Position numbers and translations under genes: made by a program
The notes under the pieces: model-generated
Seen by the model: the letters and a program-made list of their open reading frames with translations, nothing else
Told to the model about the DNA's origin: nothing
The model's database searches: none
Origin: Candidatus Competibacter sp.
GTDB taxonomy: Bacteria; Pseudomonadota; Gammaproteobacteria; Competibacterales; Competibacteraceae
Length of the DNA stretch: 38,124 nt
Direction of reading: 5' to 3'
NCBI GenBank assembly: GCA_029624815.1
Contig: JARSSH010000059.1
Span: 14,031 to 52,154, forward strand
Part shown: positions 24,748-34,936 of the stretch, one piece after another
Numbering within the stretch: position 1 is the first letter of the stretch
Layout: each line of letters begins with the position of its first letter

Positions 24748-25944
24748 TCAGCCTCCACGCACCCGAAACAGCGCGCCCGCCGCCGCGACATGCAGCATCT
24801 CCGCCGGCAACCGCCCACCTTGCCATTCCAGCGCTTGCGAGCCGCGGTTATAACCCACGCCGTTCAGAGGCGACAGGATCAACACATAATCGCCGGCGCG
24901 CGCCTCGCCGGGATTCGGTACTTGCGAGAAACCGGCATAGCCATTGTGCGGCAACAAATGATAGCGGGCGCGACCGGCTTGGAATCCATAAGGATCGGCA
25001 CTGACGATGAACAACCGGATCGGCCGTTCCGGCAAGCGCCGACGCACCTCCAGCAGAAATCGGTACAGATCGCCGTCCAGCGCCGCCAGCCGCCGATCCT
25101 CCTCGGTCTTGCCGGCGAAATTCTTCACGGTTTGTTCGAGCCGCTGGCGCAAGTCCCACTGCCAGCGCAGGTCCAACGCCAGCCAGCCGAGCAAAAACAG
25201 CGCGGCGTAGGGCATCAACTTTCGACGATGCGACGGATCGAGCAGCGCGTACAACACGCCGCTAACGCCGATCCATAGCGCCACCACCAACACTGGCGGA
25301 AACAAGGCATCCAGCGGCGCACCCGCCGTGTAATTGATGGAGCGCTGGCTCCAGTCTTCGAACGAGGTCCACTCCTCCAAAGCCCAGCGCAGCAAGTCGC
25401 CAAAGGAGAGCGACGCCGGCCGCAACTCCAGCCATTCCAACCGCGGCGGTTGCGGGAACGGTCCGGGCACGATCAGACCGAGGGCGGCAATCCGGCCTTG
25501 CCAGTACGGTTCGGTGCGCAAATCCAGGATGCCGATTCCGTCGGACCCGACTGGCGGCAACGTGAGCACCCGGTTCTTTTGCGGTTCGGCCAGCGTCACC
25601 CAGACCAATCGCAACTGGCGGTTCGGTTCGAGCCCATGCACCCGCCAGGACAGGCGGTCGTACAACGCCGCCCGAACCATGCGCCGCACCAAACCCTGCG
25701 CCACCGCCACCCCTTCCGGACCCGGTTGGCGGATTTCCAATCCAGCAGGACTGGACTCGCCCCGACCGACCACCAATCGCAGCTCGGCCCCCGCCAGCAC
25801 CACCGGCGGCGCCACGACCCGCAAGCCGCCCAACCGATAAAACAGCAACAGCACCAGCATGCTCGCCAGAGCGCCGCCAACAACCGCTAGCAACCACAAT
25901 CCATACGGCCGCGGCCCGCGCGACCAATTCCAAGTTTTCGTCAT
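24748..25944 (-). CDS. Membrane protein with periplasmic domain (hypothetical)
   Basis: This 398-residue protein has an N-terminal helix (GLWLLAVVGGALASMLVLLL), a soluble region of about 180 residues, two central helices (PPVLVVALWIGVSGVLYALL and PYAALFLLGWLALDLRWQWD), and a C-terminal soluble domain. The last reads like a binding or hydrolase-like fold (RPIRLFIVSADPYGFQAGRA, LPHNGYAGFSQ) without clear catalytic residues. I do not recognise a named family. The ATG at 25944 overlaps the epimerase stop by four bases (ATGA), so it is co-translated in the glycan operon; a frame extension to 26046 is rejected. It may partner the GT-C protein encoded next. Confidence 0.7.
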   Translation of the reverse strand: MTKTWNWSRGPRPYGLWLLAVVGGALASMLVLLLFYRLGGLRVVAPPVVLAGAELRLVVGRGESSPAGLEIRQPGPEGVAVAQGLVRRMVRAALYDRLSWRVHGLEPNRQLRLVWVTLAEPQKNRVLTLPPVGSDGIGILDLRTEPYWQGRIAALGLIVPGPFPQPPRLEWLELRPASLSFGDLLRWALEEWTSFEDWSQRSINYTAGAPLDALFPPVLVVALWIGVSGVLYALLDPSHRRKLMPYAALFLLGWLALDLRWQWDLRQRLEQTVKNFAGKTEEDRRLAALDGDLYRFLLEVRRRLPERPIRLFIVSADPYGFQAGRARYHLLPHNGYAGFSQVPNPGEARAGDYVLILSPLNGVGYNRGSQALEWQGGRLPAEMLHVAAAGALFRVRGG

Positions 25945-26951
25945 TGGGTCGATTTCCGCGACTCGTTGTTGAAGTACCGCTCCAACGTCCATGCCGGCCG
26001 AAAACCCAACTCCCGCTCGATCCGCATGGAACTGTAACAGGCCCACCCCAGCAACTTGTCCAACACGGTTCGCGCCCGACGATCACGGCGACCGACCAGC
26101 CACAACAGAGCATCCGACAAATCGGCTACGCCGTAAAGCACGCCGGCCGGCACCGCCCAAGCGGGCACGGATCGCCCCAGCGACCGGCGCGCCATCGCAT
26201 ACAATTCCCGACCGGAATAGGGTTGTCCGTCGCTCACCAGATAGGTCCGGCCGGCGGCGGCGGGCCGCGTGGCGGCCAGCAGCAGGGCTTGTGCCACATC
26301 GTCCACATGGACCAGCGAGCGGCGATTGCCCGTTTCCGGCAGCGGCGGCAACCAGCCGCGCCGCGCGACGGCGATCAAGCGCGTTAGATTGCCTTTCATC
26401 CCCGGACCATAGACCAGAACCGGCCGCACATTGACCGCATGAAAACCATGCTCGCGACCCATCGCCAGCACCCGCTCCTCGGCGGCGCGCTTGGCGCGAC
26501 CATAGGGCGTATCCGCCGCCGCATCCCAACTTTCGTCCACGCAGCGCGGGCCGGGATCGCCCACCGCCTTGCAACTGCTCAGGAAGACGAAGCGCCCGAC
26601 TCCGGCCGCCGCCGCCGCATCGAGCAGGCGAAAAGTTCCCTCGGCGTTCACCGCCCAGTGTCGGGCCGCGAAATCCGGCGTGTCCGCCGCGTCGGCATGG
26701 GCGAAACCGGCGACATGCAGCACCGTGTCAATCCCCACACAGGCGCGCGCCAGGCTGGCGGCATCGCTCAGATCGCCGATCGCCTTCTCTACCTCATTCC
26801 AATCCTGGCAGCCACCCGTGCCCTGACTCCTGACCAACACCCGCACGCACGCGCCCCGTTCGCGCAGCGCGGCGACCAAGCGGCGGCCGATAAAACCGGT
26901 TCCGCCAGTCACCAGCACCGCTCTTCCCCGGAAAAAATCCGCCGCTACCAC
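25941..26951 (-). CDS. NAD-dependent epimerase/dehydratase (extended SDR)
   Basis: From a GTG at 26951 this is 336 residues, the usual size. The nucleotide-binding motif is AVLVTGGTGFIGRRLVAALR. The catalytic set is Ser in FVFLSSCKAVGD and YGRAK in DTPYGRAKRAAEERVLAM. NVRPVLVYGPGMKGNLTRLI and SLVHVDDVAQALLLAATRPA complete the UDP-glucose 4-epimerase/WbpP-like pattern. It would interconvert or modify nucleotide sugars, though family members can also act on other substrates. The long open frame upstream to 27608 is a shadow of the preceding gene. The GTG start overlaps that gene by seven bases; a TTG at 26960 is an alternative. Confidence 0.85.
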   Translation of the reverse strand: MVAADFFRGRAVLVTGGTGFIGRRLVAALRERGACVRVLVRSQGTGGCQDWNEVEKAIGDLSDAASLARACVGIDTVLHVAGFAHADAADTPDFAARHWAVNAEGTFRLLDAAAAAGVGRFVFLSSCKAVGDPGPRCVDESWDAAADTPYGRAKRAAEERVLAMGREHGFHAVNVRPVLVYGPGMKGNLTRLIAVARRGWLPPLPETGNRRSLVHVDDVAQALLLAATRPAAAGRTYLVSDGQPYSGRELYAMARRSLGRSVPAWAVPAGVLYGVADLSDALLWLVGRRDRRARTVLDKLLGWACYSSMRIERELGFRPAWTLERYFNNESRKSTQ

Positions 26952-28570
26952 CCGCGCCAACCGTACCGGTTGAAGAACTTCACCGCCGCTCGCAGAAACA
27001 GACCGACATGGCGGACTCCCTTGCGGGCGGCATGGCCGCCAAGATGGATGACGCGCACCGCTGGCACATACGCCAACCGAGCCACCTCCGCCAAGCGCAG
27101 GCTTAAATCGAAGTCCTCGAAATAGAGAAAATATTCCGGCCGGAATCCTCCAACCCGCTCCAGCGCCGTCCGCCGGCACAGCATGAAACAGCCGCTGGCG
27201 ATGGGCGGGTTCCACAGCACGGCGTCGCCGATTCGATCGCGCAGTTCGTAACGATCCAGCCGGTTGCGAAAACGCCGCCGCAACCCGGCCGGGGCGAATC
27301 CGCGCAAGGCCAGATCCAGCACCGTCGGGTAACGTTTGCACAGATACTGCCGTCGGCCGTCTCCGTCCCAGACCGCCGGCGCCACCAGCCCCGCATCGGG
27401 ATGGGCGACCAGAAACGCCAGACCCTCGCTCAGGGCGTCTTCTTCGAGCAGCACATCGGGGTTGAGAACAAGGTGAAATTCGCCGGCGCCCCGATAAAAC
27501 GCCAGATTGTGGCCAGCGCCATAACCGACATTGCCCTGCCCGCTCAGCAATTCGACCGTTGCCGGCAAATCCGCCGCATCCAGCAACCGCCGCAAGGATT
27601 CGCGCCAATCGGAACCGGGACCGTTATCGACCAGGATCAATCGCGCCCGATCCAACAGCCCTCGTTCAGCCGCATGCCGCAATGCCCGCCCCAAGCGTTC
27701 CAGCACGGCGGTCAGCACGGACGGATCGGGGGCGTGGGTGACGATGGCCACGGTCAGCGTGGTGATCACGGGCGGCTTTCGCGCCGCCAGCCGAACCGCC
27801 AACGCCGCCTGGGCCGCCTGGGCCGCTTCGGAGGGGACGGAAATCAGCGTGTCGCCCGCGCCATCCGCCGGAACGGCGGTCACGATGAACTGATAAACCA
27901 GCGCCTCGGGCCGATCCAGCAAGGCGCGGATTACCTCGACCGGCAGCGTCTCGACCCAGCCGCCTTCGATCCACTGCTCGGCGAACTCGGACCGGTCCAG
28001 GTCCATGATCGTCGTTTCCAGCGCGACCGCCCGTAGGTCATGCTCCTCCAGCAAGCGAAGCAGAGAGTCGCGAGTAAGGAAACGTAGATGGGTTTCGTCG
28101 AGCAGTCCCTCGGGCCGATAGCGGAAATCGCCAGCCAGCAGTTCGGCGATCAGACCGGCATAGGCCGCGTTCGGCACCGACAGCAGCACCCGCCCGTTCG
28201 GGGCCAGCAGGCCGGGCAGTTGCGCGAGAACCGCGCCGGGCTGGCGCAAATGCTCCAGGATATCGGCGCAGATAATGAAGTCGTAGCGCTGGCCGGCGAA
28301 ACATTCGGCCAACACGATGCTTTCGAGGTCGACACACTCCAGGCGGCGGTACCAGGATGTCGCCGCCGCCACCGCCACCGGGTTGTATTCGACCCCGTCC
28401 ACCGCGCAATCGAGCGTTTCGGCCAGATAGCGACCCAGCACACCCGGACCAGCGCCCAGATCCAGCACCCGGCTGCCAGGCCGGATCTGGCGGGCGAGTC
28501 TGGCCAACGAGTCCTGGCTGTTTGGGTCCAGGGTACGATGATAAACGTGTGCGGTGGAAACGCCGGACAT
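26945..28570 (-). CDS. Methyltransferase-GT2 fusion protein
   Basis: This 541-residue protein joins two enzymes. Residues about 1-215 form a class I SAM methyltransferase, with motif I SRVLDLGAGPGVLGRYLAET, acidic residue at VDGVEYNP, and FIICADILEHLRQPGAVLAQ. Residues about 275-540 form a rhamnosyltransferase-like GT2 domain: LTVAIVTHAPDPSVLTAVL, LILVDNGPGSDWRESL, LVLNPDVLLEEDALSEGL and YFLYFEDFDLSLRLAEVARL. A Pro/Ala-rich stretch links them. The fusion suggests that methylation and sugar addition act on the same glycan end. It follows the GT2 gene by 16 bases and overlaps the epimerase gene. Confidence 0.88.
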   Translation of the reverse strand: MSGVSTAHVYHRTLDPNSQDSLARLARQIRPGSRVLDLGAGPGVLGRYLAETLDCAVDGVEYNPVAVAAATSWYRRLECVDLESIVLAECFAGQRYDFIICADILEHLRQPGAVLAQLPGLLAPNGRVLLSVPNAAYAGLIAELLAGDFRYRPEGLLDETHLRFLTRDSLLRLLEEHDLRAVALETTIMDLDRSEFAEQWIEGGWVETLPVEVIRALLDRPEALVYQFIVTAVPADGAGDTLISVPSEAAQAAQAALAVRLAARKPPVITTLTVAIVTHAPDPSVLTAVLERLGRALRHAAERGLLDRARLILVDNGPGSDWRESLRRLLDAADLPATVELLSGQGNVGYGAGHNLAFYRGAGEFHLVLNPDVLLEEDALSEGLAFLVAHPDAGLVAPAVWDGDGRRQYLCKRYPTVLDLALRGFAPAGLRRRFRNRLDRYELRDRIGDAVLWNPPIASGCFMLCRRTALERVGGFRPEYFLYFEDFDLSLRLAEVARLAYVPAVRVIHLGGHAARKGVRHVGLFLRAAVKFFNRYGWRGW

Positions 28571-28586
28571 GGATTTCGATCCTGCT

Positions 28587-29618
28587 TCAGCCGCCGCCGC
28601 GACGGTAAAGCGTCAACAGACCGCGGCTCATCGTCCGCCGCAACTCCCAAGCCGAAACCCGGCGGTGGGCCTGGATGACGCGCCGCTGCCGCCAGCAGCG
28701 CGAAAACCCACAACAAAGCGCATCCCGCTTGGCGCGTAGCAAAGGACCGGCCTGACCGCGCACTGCGTACCAGAACACGGCGCCCAGATTCAGCAGCAGA
28801 TGCTGCGGCAGGTAGAACCAGAACAGAGGACCGGGCATGTTCTTGACATAGGTCCAGACCAGGTTGCGATGGCCGTGATAGAGCGAAAACGGGCTGCGCC
28901 GGCCAGTCACCGCCGAACCGACGTGCCGGACCACGGCATCCGCCACGTACCGGCTGCGATAGCCGAGCAAGCGCAATCGAAATCCTAAATCGACATCTTC
29001 GAAATAACAGAAATAATCTTCGTCGAAACCGCCTGCTTCGAGAAAAGCGTCGCGACGATACAGGGCCGCCGCCGCGCAGGGGGCGAAAATTTCTCCACTG
29101 ACACACACGCCGGCGGCTGCGGGCCGACCGTGATCGCGCCGCCAGGCCAAGCCGCTGACATGATAAACATCGCCGGTGCCATCGAGCCGGCCGGAATCGC
29201 TGGCATCCACCAATCGGGCGCCAAAGCTGACGCATTCGGAATGAATCCGCGCCGCCGCCAGCAATCGCTCCAGCCAGTCCGGTTGCGGAAAGGCGTCGGG
29301 ATTGAGCAGCGCCAGCCATTCCGCCTCGCCCGCCCGTCGCGCCGCCAGATTGTTAGCGGCGGCGAACCCCAGGTTGCGATTTGAACGGATGCATTCAATG
29401 TCGGGGTATTCGGATTCCAGATGATCGGCGGAACCGTCGCTGCTGGCGTTGTCCACCACGACGATTCGATCCGGGCGTCGAGTCTGGGCGCGCAGGTGAC
29501 GCAAGCACTCCCCGAGCAGGTCTCCACTGTTGAAGTTGACGATAATCGCCGCCACGTCTCCAGTCGTCAAATCCCGTCCCCCTGCCCTGTCTTTCGCCTG
29601 GCGCACTGCCCGGCTCAT
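28587..29618 (-). CDS. GT2 glycosyltransferase (rhamnosyltransferase WbbL-like)
   Basis: This 343-residue GT-A protein leads the minus-strand operon. Motifs are VAAIIVNFNSGDLLGECL, RIVVVDNASSDGSADHLESE, NRNLGFAAANNLAARRAG, WLALLNPDAFPQPDWLERLL and YFCYFEDVDLGFRLRLLGY, the full WbbL-type set. A C-terminal hydrophobic region (LFWFYLPQHLLLNLGAVFWY) may attach it to the inner membrane. The rhamnosyl donor is only inferred from family members. It is divergent from the WbsX gene across a 177-base gap that should hold promoters for both; I could not identify convincing boxes there. Confidence 0.88.
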   Translation of the reverse strand: MSRAVRQAKDRAGGRDLTTGDVAAIIVNFNSGDLLGECLRHLRAQTRRPDRIVVVDNASSDGSADHLESEYPDIECIRSNRNLGFAAANNLAARRAGEAEWLALLNPDAFPQPDWLERLLAAARIHSECVSFGARLVDASDSGRLDGTGDVYHVSGLAWRRDHGRPAAAGVCVSGEIFAPCAAAALYRRDAFLEAGGFDEDYFCYFEDVDLGFRLRLLGYRSRYVADAVVRHVGSAVTGRRSPFSLYHGHRNLVWTYVKNMPGPLFWFYLPQHLLLNLGAVFWYAVRGQAGPLLRAKRDALCCGFSRCWRQRRVIQAHRRVSAWELRRTMSRGLLTLYRRGGG

Positions 29619-29795
29619 TTCCCAGCGAATGCCAATACCCTAGAATGCCAGCTCAATGGAATCCGGCGCCGTACCCCGCTTCCTGGCGATGCAAGCCCAC
29701 GGGGCGTCCACCATAGCGGTTCCATCCAACCGAAATCAACCGCCACCCACACGGCCCGTCGCCGGCCAAACCGCCTTCAGGCCCCGCCACCCCAC

Positions 29796-31127
29796 ATGCT
29801 GAGCAGAATCCGAATCCTGGCAGGAAAAAGCACTCGCTTTCTCTACCGCCGGCTGCCGCTGCCGCTGCCGGTTCGGTGGCGCATCAAATCTTTCCTCTAC
29901 CGGCATCTTGGCCCGTTTCTCAAAAACAGCGCCAACTATCGGCAGTGGCTGATACAGACCGGGGCCATTCGATCAAAGCCGGCGCAATCACTCGATTGGG
30001 CAACGGCCCAATCGCCACCGATGCTGAACGTCGGCCCGGAAAACCCAGCCTCATCCAAAAATCCGCCAGACCCTGTCGCCGACCCGGTGCGCCTGATCGC
30101 TTTCTACCTGCCGCAATATCATCCGATCCCGGAAAACGACCGCTGGTGGGGCAAGGGCTTCACCGAGTGGACCAACGTCACCAAGGCCACGCCCAATTTC
30201 GCCGGTCACTACCAACCGCGCTTGCCGGCCGATCTGGGATTTTACGACTTGCGCGTGCCCGAGGTTCGCGACGAACAGGCCGCCCTGGCCCGGCAATACG
30301 GAATCCACGGATTTTGCTACTACTACTACTGGTTCGCCGGCAAGCGCTTGCTGCACCGGCCATTGGACGAAGTGGCGCAATCGGGCCACCCCGATTTTCC
30401 GTTCTGTGTCTGTTGGGCCAACGAGAACTGGAGCCGGCGCTGGGACGGCCTCCACGCCGACATTCTGATCGCACAGCAACACTCCGACGAGGACGATCTA
30501 AATTTTATCCAATCCCTGGAGCCCGCCTTGCGCGACCGGCGCTACATCCGGGTCAACAACCGGCCGCTGCTGCTGGTCTACCGCGCCAGTTTGCTGCCGG
30601 ACCCGAGCCGAACCGCCGCGATCTGGCGGCGGTATTGCCACGAGGCCGGGCTCGGCGAGATCTATCTGGCGGCGGTGCAAAGCTTTGGCGCCGACGACGA
30701 TCCGCGCGGTTTCGGTTTCGACGCCGCCGTCGAGTTTCCACCGCACGCCATGGCGGTGCTGGCCGAACGGCCAACGCGGATGCTCAATCCGGCCTTTCAG
30801 GGTATGTTCTACGATTACGTCGCCACCGCCGAGGTCTTCATGAACCGGCCGCCGACGCCCTATCCTTTTTTTCGCACCGCCATGCCCTCCTGGGACAACA
30901 CCGCCCGCCGGCAAGACGCCGGCGAAATCTTCCTGAACGCCACACCGGAATGCTACGAGCGCTGGCTGCGACGGCTGGTGGAACTAACCCGTGGCTCTCG
31001 CACCGGCCCTGAACGTTTGGTGTTCATCAACGCGTGGAACGAATGGGCCGAAGGCAATTATCTGGAACCCGATCGACAATTCGGTCATCGCTATCTGGAA
31101 GCGACCCGCGACGCCCTTGGACGATGA
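29796..31127 (+). CDS. WbsX-family glycan enzyme with N-terminal linker module
   Basis: From ATG at 29796 this is 443 residues. The main domain (about 85-440) is of the WbsX type (GH99-like): [66 protein letters not shown] and [17 protein letters not shown]. Such proteins occur in O-antigen and capsule loci, sometimes fused to glycosyltransferases; whether they transfer or cut sugars is unsettled. The first 55 residues (RFLYRRLPLPLPVRWRIKSF, then FLKNSANYRQWLIQTG) match the duplicated linker module of the neighbouring WbsX fusion. No clear ribosome-binding site is seen; that homology supports this start. It ends directly against the convergent gene. Confidence 0.85.
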   Translation: MLSRIRILAGKSTRFLYRRLPLPLPVRWRIKSFLYRHLGPFLKNSANYRQWLIQTGAIRSKPAQSLDWATAQSPPMLNVGPENPASSKNPPDPVADPVRLIAFYLPQYHPIPENDRWWGKGFTEWTNVTKATPNFAGHYQPRLPADLGFYDLRVPEVRDEQAALARQYGIHGFCYYYYWFAGKRLLHRPLDEVAQSGHPDFPFCVCWANENWSRRWDGLHADILIAQQHSDEDDLNFIQSLEPALRDRRYIRVNNRPLLLVYRASLLPDPSRTAAIWRRYCHEAGLGEIYLAAVQSFGADDDPRGFGFDAAVEFPPHAMAVLAERPTRMLNPAFQGMFYDYVATAEVFMNRPPTPYPFFRTAMPSWDNTARRQDAGEIFLNATPECYERWLRRLVELTRGSRTGPERLVFINAWNEWAEGNYLEPDRQFGHRYLEATRDALGR

Positions 31128-34100
31128 TCATGGCGAGGATGCACCGTCACCCACCGATGCCAAGGACTGCTCCGGAGTGGTGGAAACATCGTCGAGCAAC
31201 CTGCCCAGCCGTTCCAGCCCCCGGGCGTAGGAAAAATTCTGCTCCATGAACTCCAGACCGTTGTCGGACAGATCGCTCCACAGCGCTTCATTCTGGTGCG
31301 CCTCGATGACCGCGTCGGCAAAGCGCTCGGCATCGGCGCCGATCATCACGTTGACACGGTCCGTAAGTCCCATGCCTTCGGCGGCGACCGGAGTGGCCAC
31401 GCAAGGAACGCCATAACTCAAGCTGGTGCCGATCTTGCCCTTGATGCCCGCGCCGTAGCGTAACGGCGCCACCGACAGGCGGCAACGGGCGAAGATGGGG
31501 GCCAAATGTTCGACGAAGCCAACGATGTCCACGCCCGGCTCGCGCCCCAGCCCGGCGACTTCGGCCGGCATGTTGCTACCGACGATCAGGAATCGCATGT
31601 CAGGAACCGCTTGCCGGATTCGCGGCCAGATCTCGGCCACAAAGTAATTGACGGCGTCGATGTTTGGGTCGAACAGGAACCCGCCGATAAACACGATGTC
31701 GCGGCGCTGCCGGAAAGGCGCGGCCGAACCGTGAATTTCCCGCGCGTAGGGAATCGCCGCCACCCGGATATCCGGCCATTCGCGCCGCACGATCTCCCGT
31801 TCGGATTCGCTGATCACGATCGTCGCGTCGGACTGCCGCATCACCGCGTATTCCAGCGCCTTGGTCCGGCGGGCCTGTTTGGCGAGTTCGGCCGATTGTT
31901 CGATCCGCGCCTGTCGCTCCTCGCGGACAAAATGCAGATCGACCGTATTGAAGATCACTCGGGCGTTCCGACAGAAACGCCGCACCGCTCCAATATGCTG
32001 CGCCGCATGATGCGCGCGTTCCAGCATGACCAGATCGTAGTAGGCGCCGCGGATTTCCAGATGAGCGCTTAACGAGGACGTGTAGGGCTGGTAAAGGCAC
32101 TCGACCCCAATGCGCTGGAGCGCTTCGGTATAGCGGCCGGCATGGCGTAAGTCGTGCGGGCAAAACACCACCTTAAAACCAAGCGCCTGCATCATCCGAA
32201 TATATTGCAGGGTATCGATGGAGCCGGAATCCTTGTCCGGCATCGGCGTCGTCACATCGACGATTAGCGCCCACCGACGAGCAGTGCGCTCCCGCGCCAG
32301 CCAAGGATCGTTTTCGCGGGTTCCGTGCGCGGCCAGAACCTCTCGCCATTTGGCCAGAAACTTGGTTTGATTCACGAGCTGATAGGCTTTGACTCCCTGG
32401 CGAACATCGGTGCCGGAGGTGACGCCCTCGAAATGGATCACCCTGGAAAAGGGTTGCAGCAATACCCGATGGCCCGCCTGCCGGACGGCGAAGGCGAGAT
32501 CCGTGTCCTCGTAGTAGGCGGGCGCGAACCGCTCGTCGAACCCACCCAAATCCTCGAACAGGGATCGCGGAATCATGAGGCTGGCTCCGGAGCAGTAGTC
32601 CACCTCTCGCAGGAAGGCGTACTCCGGCTTATTGGCGTCATCGTCGCGCCCGTAGTTCAAACCCGATCCATCGCTCCAGATCAGTCCGCCCGCCTCTTGC
32701 AGCCGTCCATCCGGGTAAACCAGCTTCGATCCGACCAAACCCACATTGGCGTGGGTGGCGAAAGTGTCCAGCAATTCGTCCAGCCAACCGGGCAGCGCTT
32801 CGGTATCGTTGTTGAGAAATAGGAGATAGTCGCCGCGAGCATGCACAGCCGCCTTGTTGCAGCTCCGTAGAAAACCCAGGTTCGTTTCGTTGTGGATTAC
32901 GCGCACTCCTCGCACCAAAGCCAGCAACTCGGATGTGCGATCGGTGGAGCAATCGTTCAGGATGATCACTTCGTAAGAAGCGCGGGGCTGGCTACGCTGA
33001 ATCGATCGCAAGCAGTGCAGGGTATACGCAACCTGGTTGTAGACCGGGACGACGATCGACACCTGGGGAGCATCGACCTCGGGAAACTCGATCGCGGCCG
33101 CATCCTCGGGCGTTTCCACCGGTACCGGCGTGGCTAACGCGGCATGAAAAACCGGCGCCGCCAGCTCCTGGGTTTCCCGCCAGCGCCGATAGGCCGCCGT
33201 GTCCTGGAACAGCCGGGGAAACCGTTCGAAGGCGCGATGCGCCAGTTCGATTTTGCTGGTGCGGGCCAACGGCATGTGCCGGTACAACCCGCGGATCAAC
33301 CGCTGGGCCAGGGAGGTCTTGGCGACTTCCGATGTGGAGTATTCGCGGGTTTCCCACCAGTGCCGATAGGCCGCCGTGTCCTGGAACAGCCGGGGAAACC
33401 GTTCGAAGGCGCGATGCGCCAAGTTGATTTTCATGGCGCGCGTCAAGGGCATGCGCCAATAGAGCCATCTCAACACCCGCAGGGCATAACTCGCTTCGGC
33501 GATCACGGGAACAGGAGCGGCGCCGTCGGGAACTTGCGGTTCCGTCATCGCCTCGATCGGCTTGCTTTGTTCCATCGAAGGCTTCATCTCGATGATGTCG
33601 GCATGGCTGGCAACTTGCGGGGTATCGGCTGTTCCACAAACCGCGCGGAAGGTCGCCTCAATATAGGCATGCCCATACTTCTGATCGGGCTCAAGATGAC
33701 AGCCCTCCGCCCATTCGTTCCAAGCGTTGATAAATATCAGGCGCTCATCGCCGCGCAAACGCTGGCAGGTTTGCTCGACCATTCGAGCCAACCACGTTTC
33801 ATAGCGCCGCGGGCTTGAGTTGACGAAGATCAGACTGGTATCCTGCCGGCGCGCTGTATTATCCCATGAGGGCATGACGCCACGGAACAAGCGATAAGGC
33901 GGAAGCTCCCGGCGTGTGGCAACATCGATGACTCTCTGGATATCGACCAAGTGGCCACGGAAGCCCGAACTACTCAGTTGATCGTGGTACTTATCGTTGC
34001 AATTCCAGTTAAAATCGGTGCCATGAGGAGGAAACTCCACGGCGGCATCAAAACCATAGGGCGTTGGATCGCCGATGCCAAAACTCTGAACGGCAACCAG

Positions 34101-34715
34101 ATAGGGATCGTTTAACCCCGCCATGGCGCACTCATTGCGCCATAGTTCGACAGTCCGCTTTAGATCGGGAATGATGTCGATACGATAGATCAGCAGCAGA
34201 GGGCGGCCGTTTACATGGATATAGCGTCGATCGAGGAAAAAGGGAAAAAGACTCTGGATAAAGTTACGACTATCTTCCTCGGAATGCTGTTGCCCGATCA
34301 GCACTTCACTCGACCGTCCGTCCCAAGCTCGGGTCCAGTCCTCGTTCGCCCAGCAAATGCAAAATGGGAAATCGGGCTCACCGCTTCGTAGAGTTTCCTC
34401 CAAGGGCCGAAATAGCAGCCGCTTGCCGGCAAACCAGTAATAGTAGAAACAAAAGCCATGAATCCCGGCGCGGCGGGCCAATTCCGCCTGTTCCAAGCGG
34501 GTTTCGTTGATACGCAAGTCATAAAAACCCAGATCAGCCGGAAGATGGGGTTGGTAATGATCCCTGAAGTTTGGGCGTGCCTTGACGACATTGCTCCACT
34601 CTGTAAATCCTTTTCCCCACCATTCATCATTCTCGGGAATCGGATGAAATTGAGGAAGATAAAACGCAATTGCACGCACATGTGGCAACGAGGGTTGCAC
34701 AATCAATGCCTCCAT
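31128..34715 (-). CDS. WbsX-GT2-GT4 fusion protein with duplicated linker module
   Basis: From the ATG at 34715 this is 1195 residues. Residues about 10-365 form a WbsX domain ([63 protein letters not shown]). Residues about 410-515 hold two copies of a 59-residue module ending [18 protein letters not shown]. Residues about 548-800 are a GT2 domain ([69 protein letters not shown]). Residues about 835-1180 are GT4-like ([40 protein letters not shown]). It could add two or more sugars in sequence. Starts at 34766 (ATG) or 34784 (TTG) are possible but add residues outside the family domain. Confidence 0.87.
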   Translation of the reverse strand: MEALIVQPSLPHVRAIAFYLPQFHPIPENDEWWGKGFTEWSNVVKARPNFRDHYQPHLPADLGFYDLRINETRLEQAELARRAGIHGFCFYYYWFAGKRLLFRPLEETLRSGEPDFPFCICWANEDWTRAWDGRSSEVLIGQQHSEEDSRNFIQSLFPFFLDRRYIHVNGRPLLLIYRIDIIPDLKRTVELWRNECAMAGLNDPYLVAVQSFGIGDPTPYGFDAAVEFPPHGTDFNWNCNDKYHDQLSSSGFRGHLVDIQRVIDVATRRELPPYRLFRGVMPSWDNTARRQDTSLIFVNSSPRRYETWLARMVEQTCQRLRGDERLIFINAWNEWAEGCHLEPDQKYGHAYIEATFRAVCGTADTPQVASHADIIEMKPSMEQSKPIEAMTEPQVPDGAAPVPVIAEASYALRVLRWLYWRMPLTRAMKINLAHRAFERFPRLFQDTAAYRHWWETREYSTSEVAKTSLAQRLIRGLYRHMPLARTSKIELAHRAFERFPRLFQDTAAYRRWRETQELAAPVFHAALATPVPVETPEDAAAIEFPEVDAPQVSIVVPVYNQVAYTLHCLRSIQRSQPRASYEVIILNDCSTDRTSELLALVRGVRVIHNETNLGFLRSCNKAAVHARGDYLLFLNNDTEALPGWLDELLDTFATHANVGLVGSKLVYPDGRLQEAGGLIWSDGSGLNYGRDDDANKPEYAFLREVDYCSGASLMIPRSLFEDLGGFDERFAPAYYEDTDLAFAVRQAGHRVLLQPFSRVIHFEGVTSGTDVRQGVKAYQLVNQTKFLAKWREVLAAHGTRENDPWLARERTARRWALIVDVTTPMPDKDSGSIDTLQYIRMMQALGFKVVFCPHDLRHAGRYTEALQRIGVECLYQPYTSSLSAHLEIRGAYYDLVMLERAHHAAQHIGAVRRFCRNARVIFNTVDLHFVREERQARIEQSAELAKQARRTKALEYAVMRQSDATIVISESEREIVRREWPDIRVAAIPYAREIHGSAAPFRQRRDIVFIGGFLFDPNIDAVNYFVAEIWPRIRQAVPDMRFLIVGSNMPAEVAGLGREPGVDIVGFVEHLAPIFARCRLSVAPLRYGAGIKGKIGTSLSYGVPCVATPVAAEGMGLTDRVNVMIGADAERFADAVIEAHQNEALWSDLSDNGLEFMEQNFSYARGLERLGRLLDDVSTTPEQSLASVGDGASSP
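33169..33432 (-). repeat. Two-copy 177-bp repeat unit encoding a linker module
   Basis: About 75 near-identical bases at about 33171-33245 recur 177 bases later at about 33348-33422. They encode [18 protein letters not shown] followed by W. The spacing of exactly 59 codons keeps frame. Low DNA divergence points to a fairly recent duplication. Confidence 0.85.
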
Positions 34716-34936
34716 TTTGAGCGCATTAAAAGCAAAGTAATGATTATCTTTACGACAATAAATCATTAAGCTTAATAGTTTCAAATCAAAAGCAAAATTT
34801 ATTATATGAGGTGTAATACCTTATTGACCTGCTACCGAAAAGCGCAGAATTCTTCTTAATCAAACAAACTGTATGACCTCATAAATATGGTAAAAAACCA
34901 GTTTTGGCAAGCGAAGCTCCTTGATTTATAACCCAT

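Noticed and set aside
26952-27608. Upstream extension of the epimerase frame
   Set aside because: It overlaps the methyltransferase-GT2 gene and is Arg/Gly-rich; the Rossmann motif begins just after the GTG at 26951.
28150-29319. Minus-strand open frame (389 codons) spanning two GT genes
   Set aside because: It lies in a different frame over the GT2 and methyltransferase-GT2 genes and contains no conserved motif.
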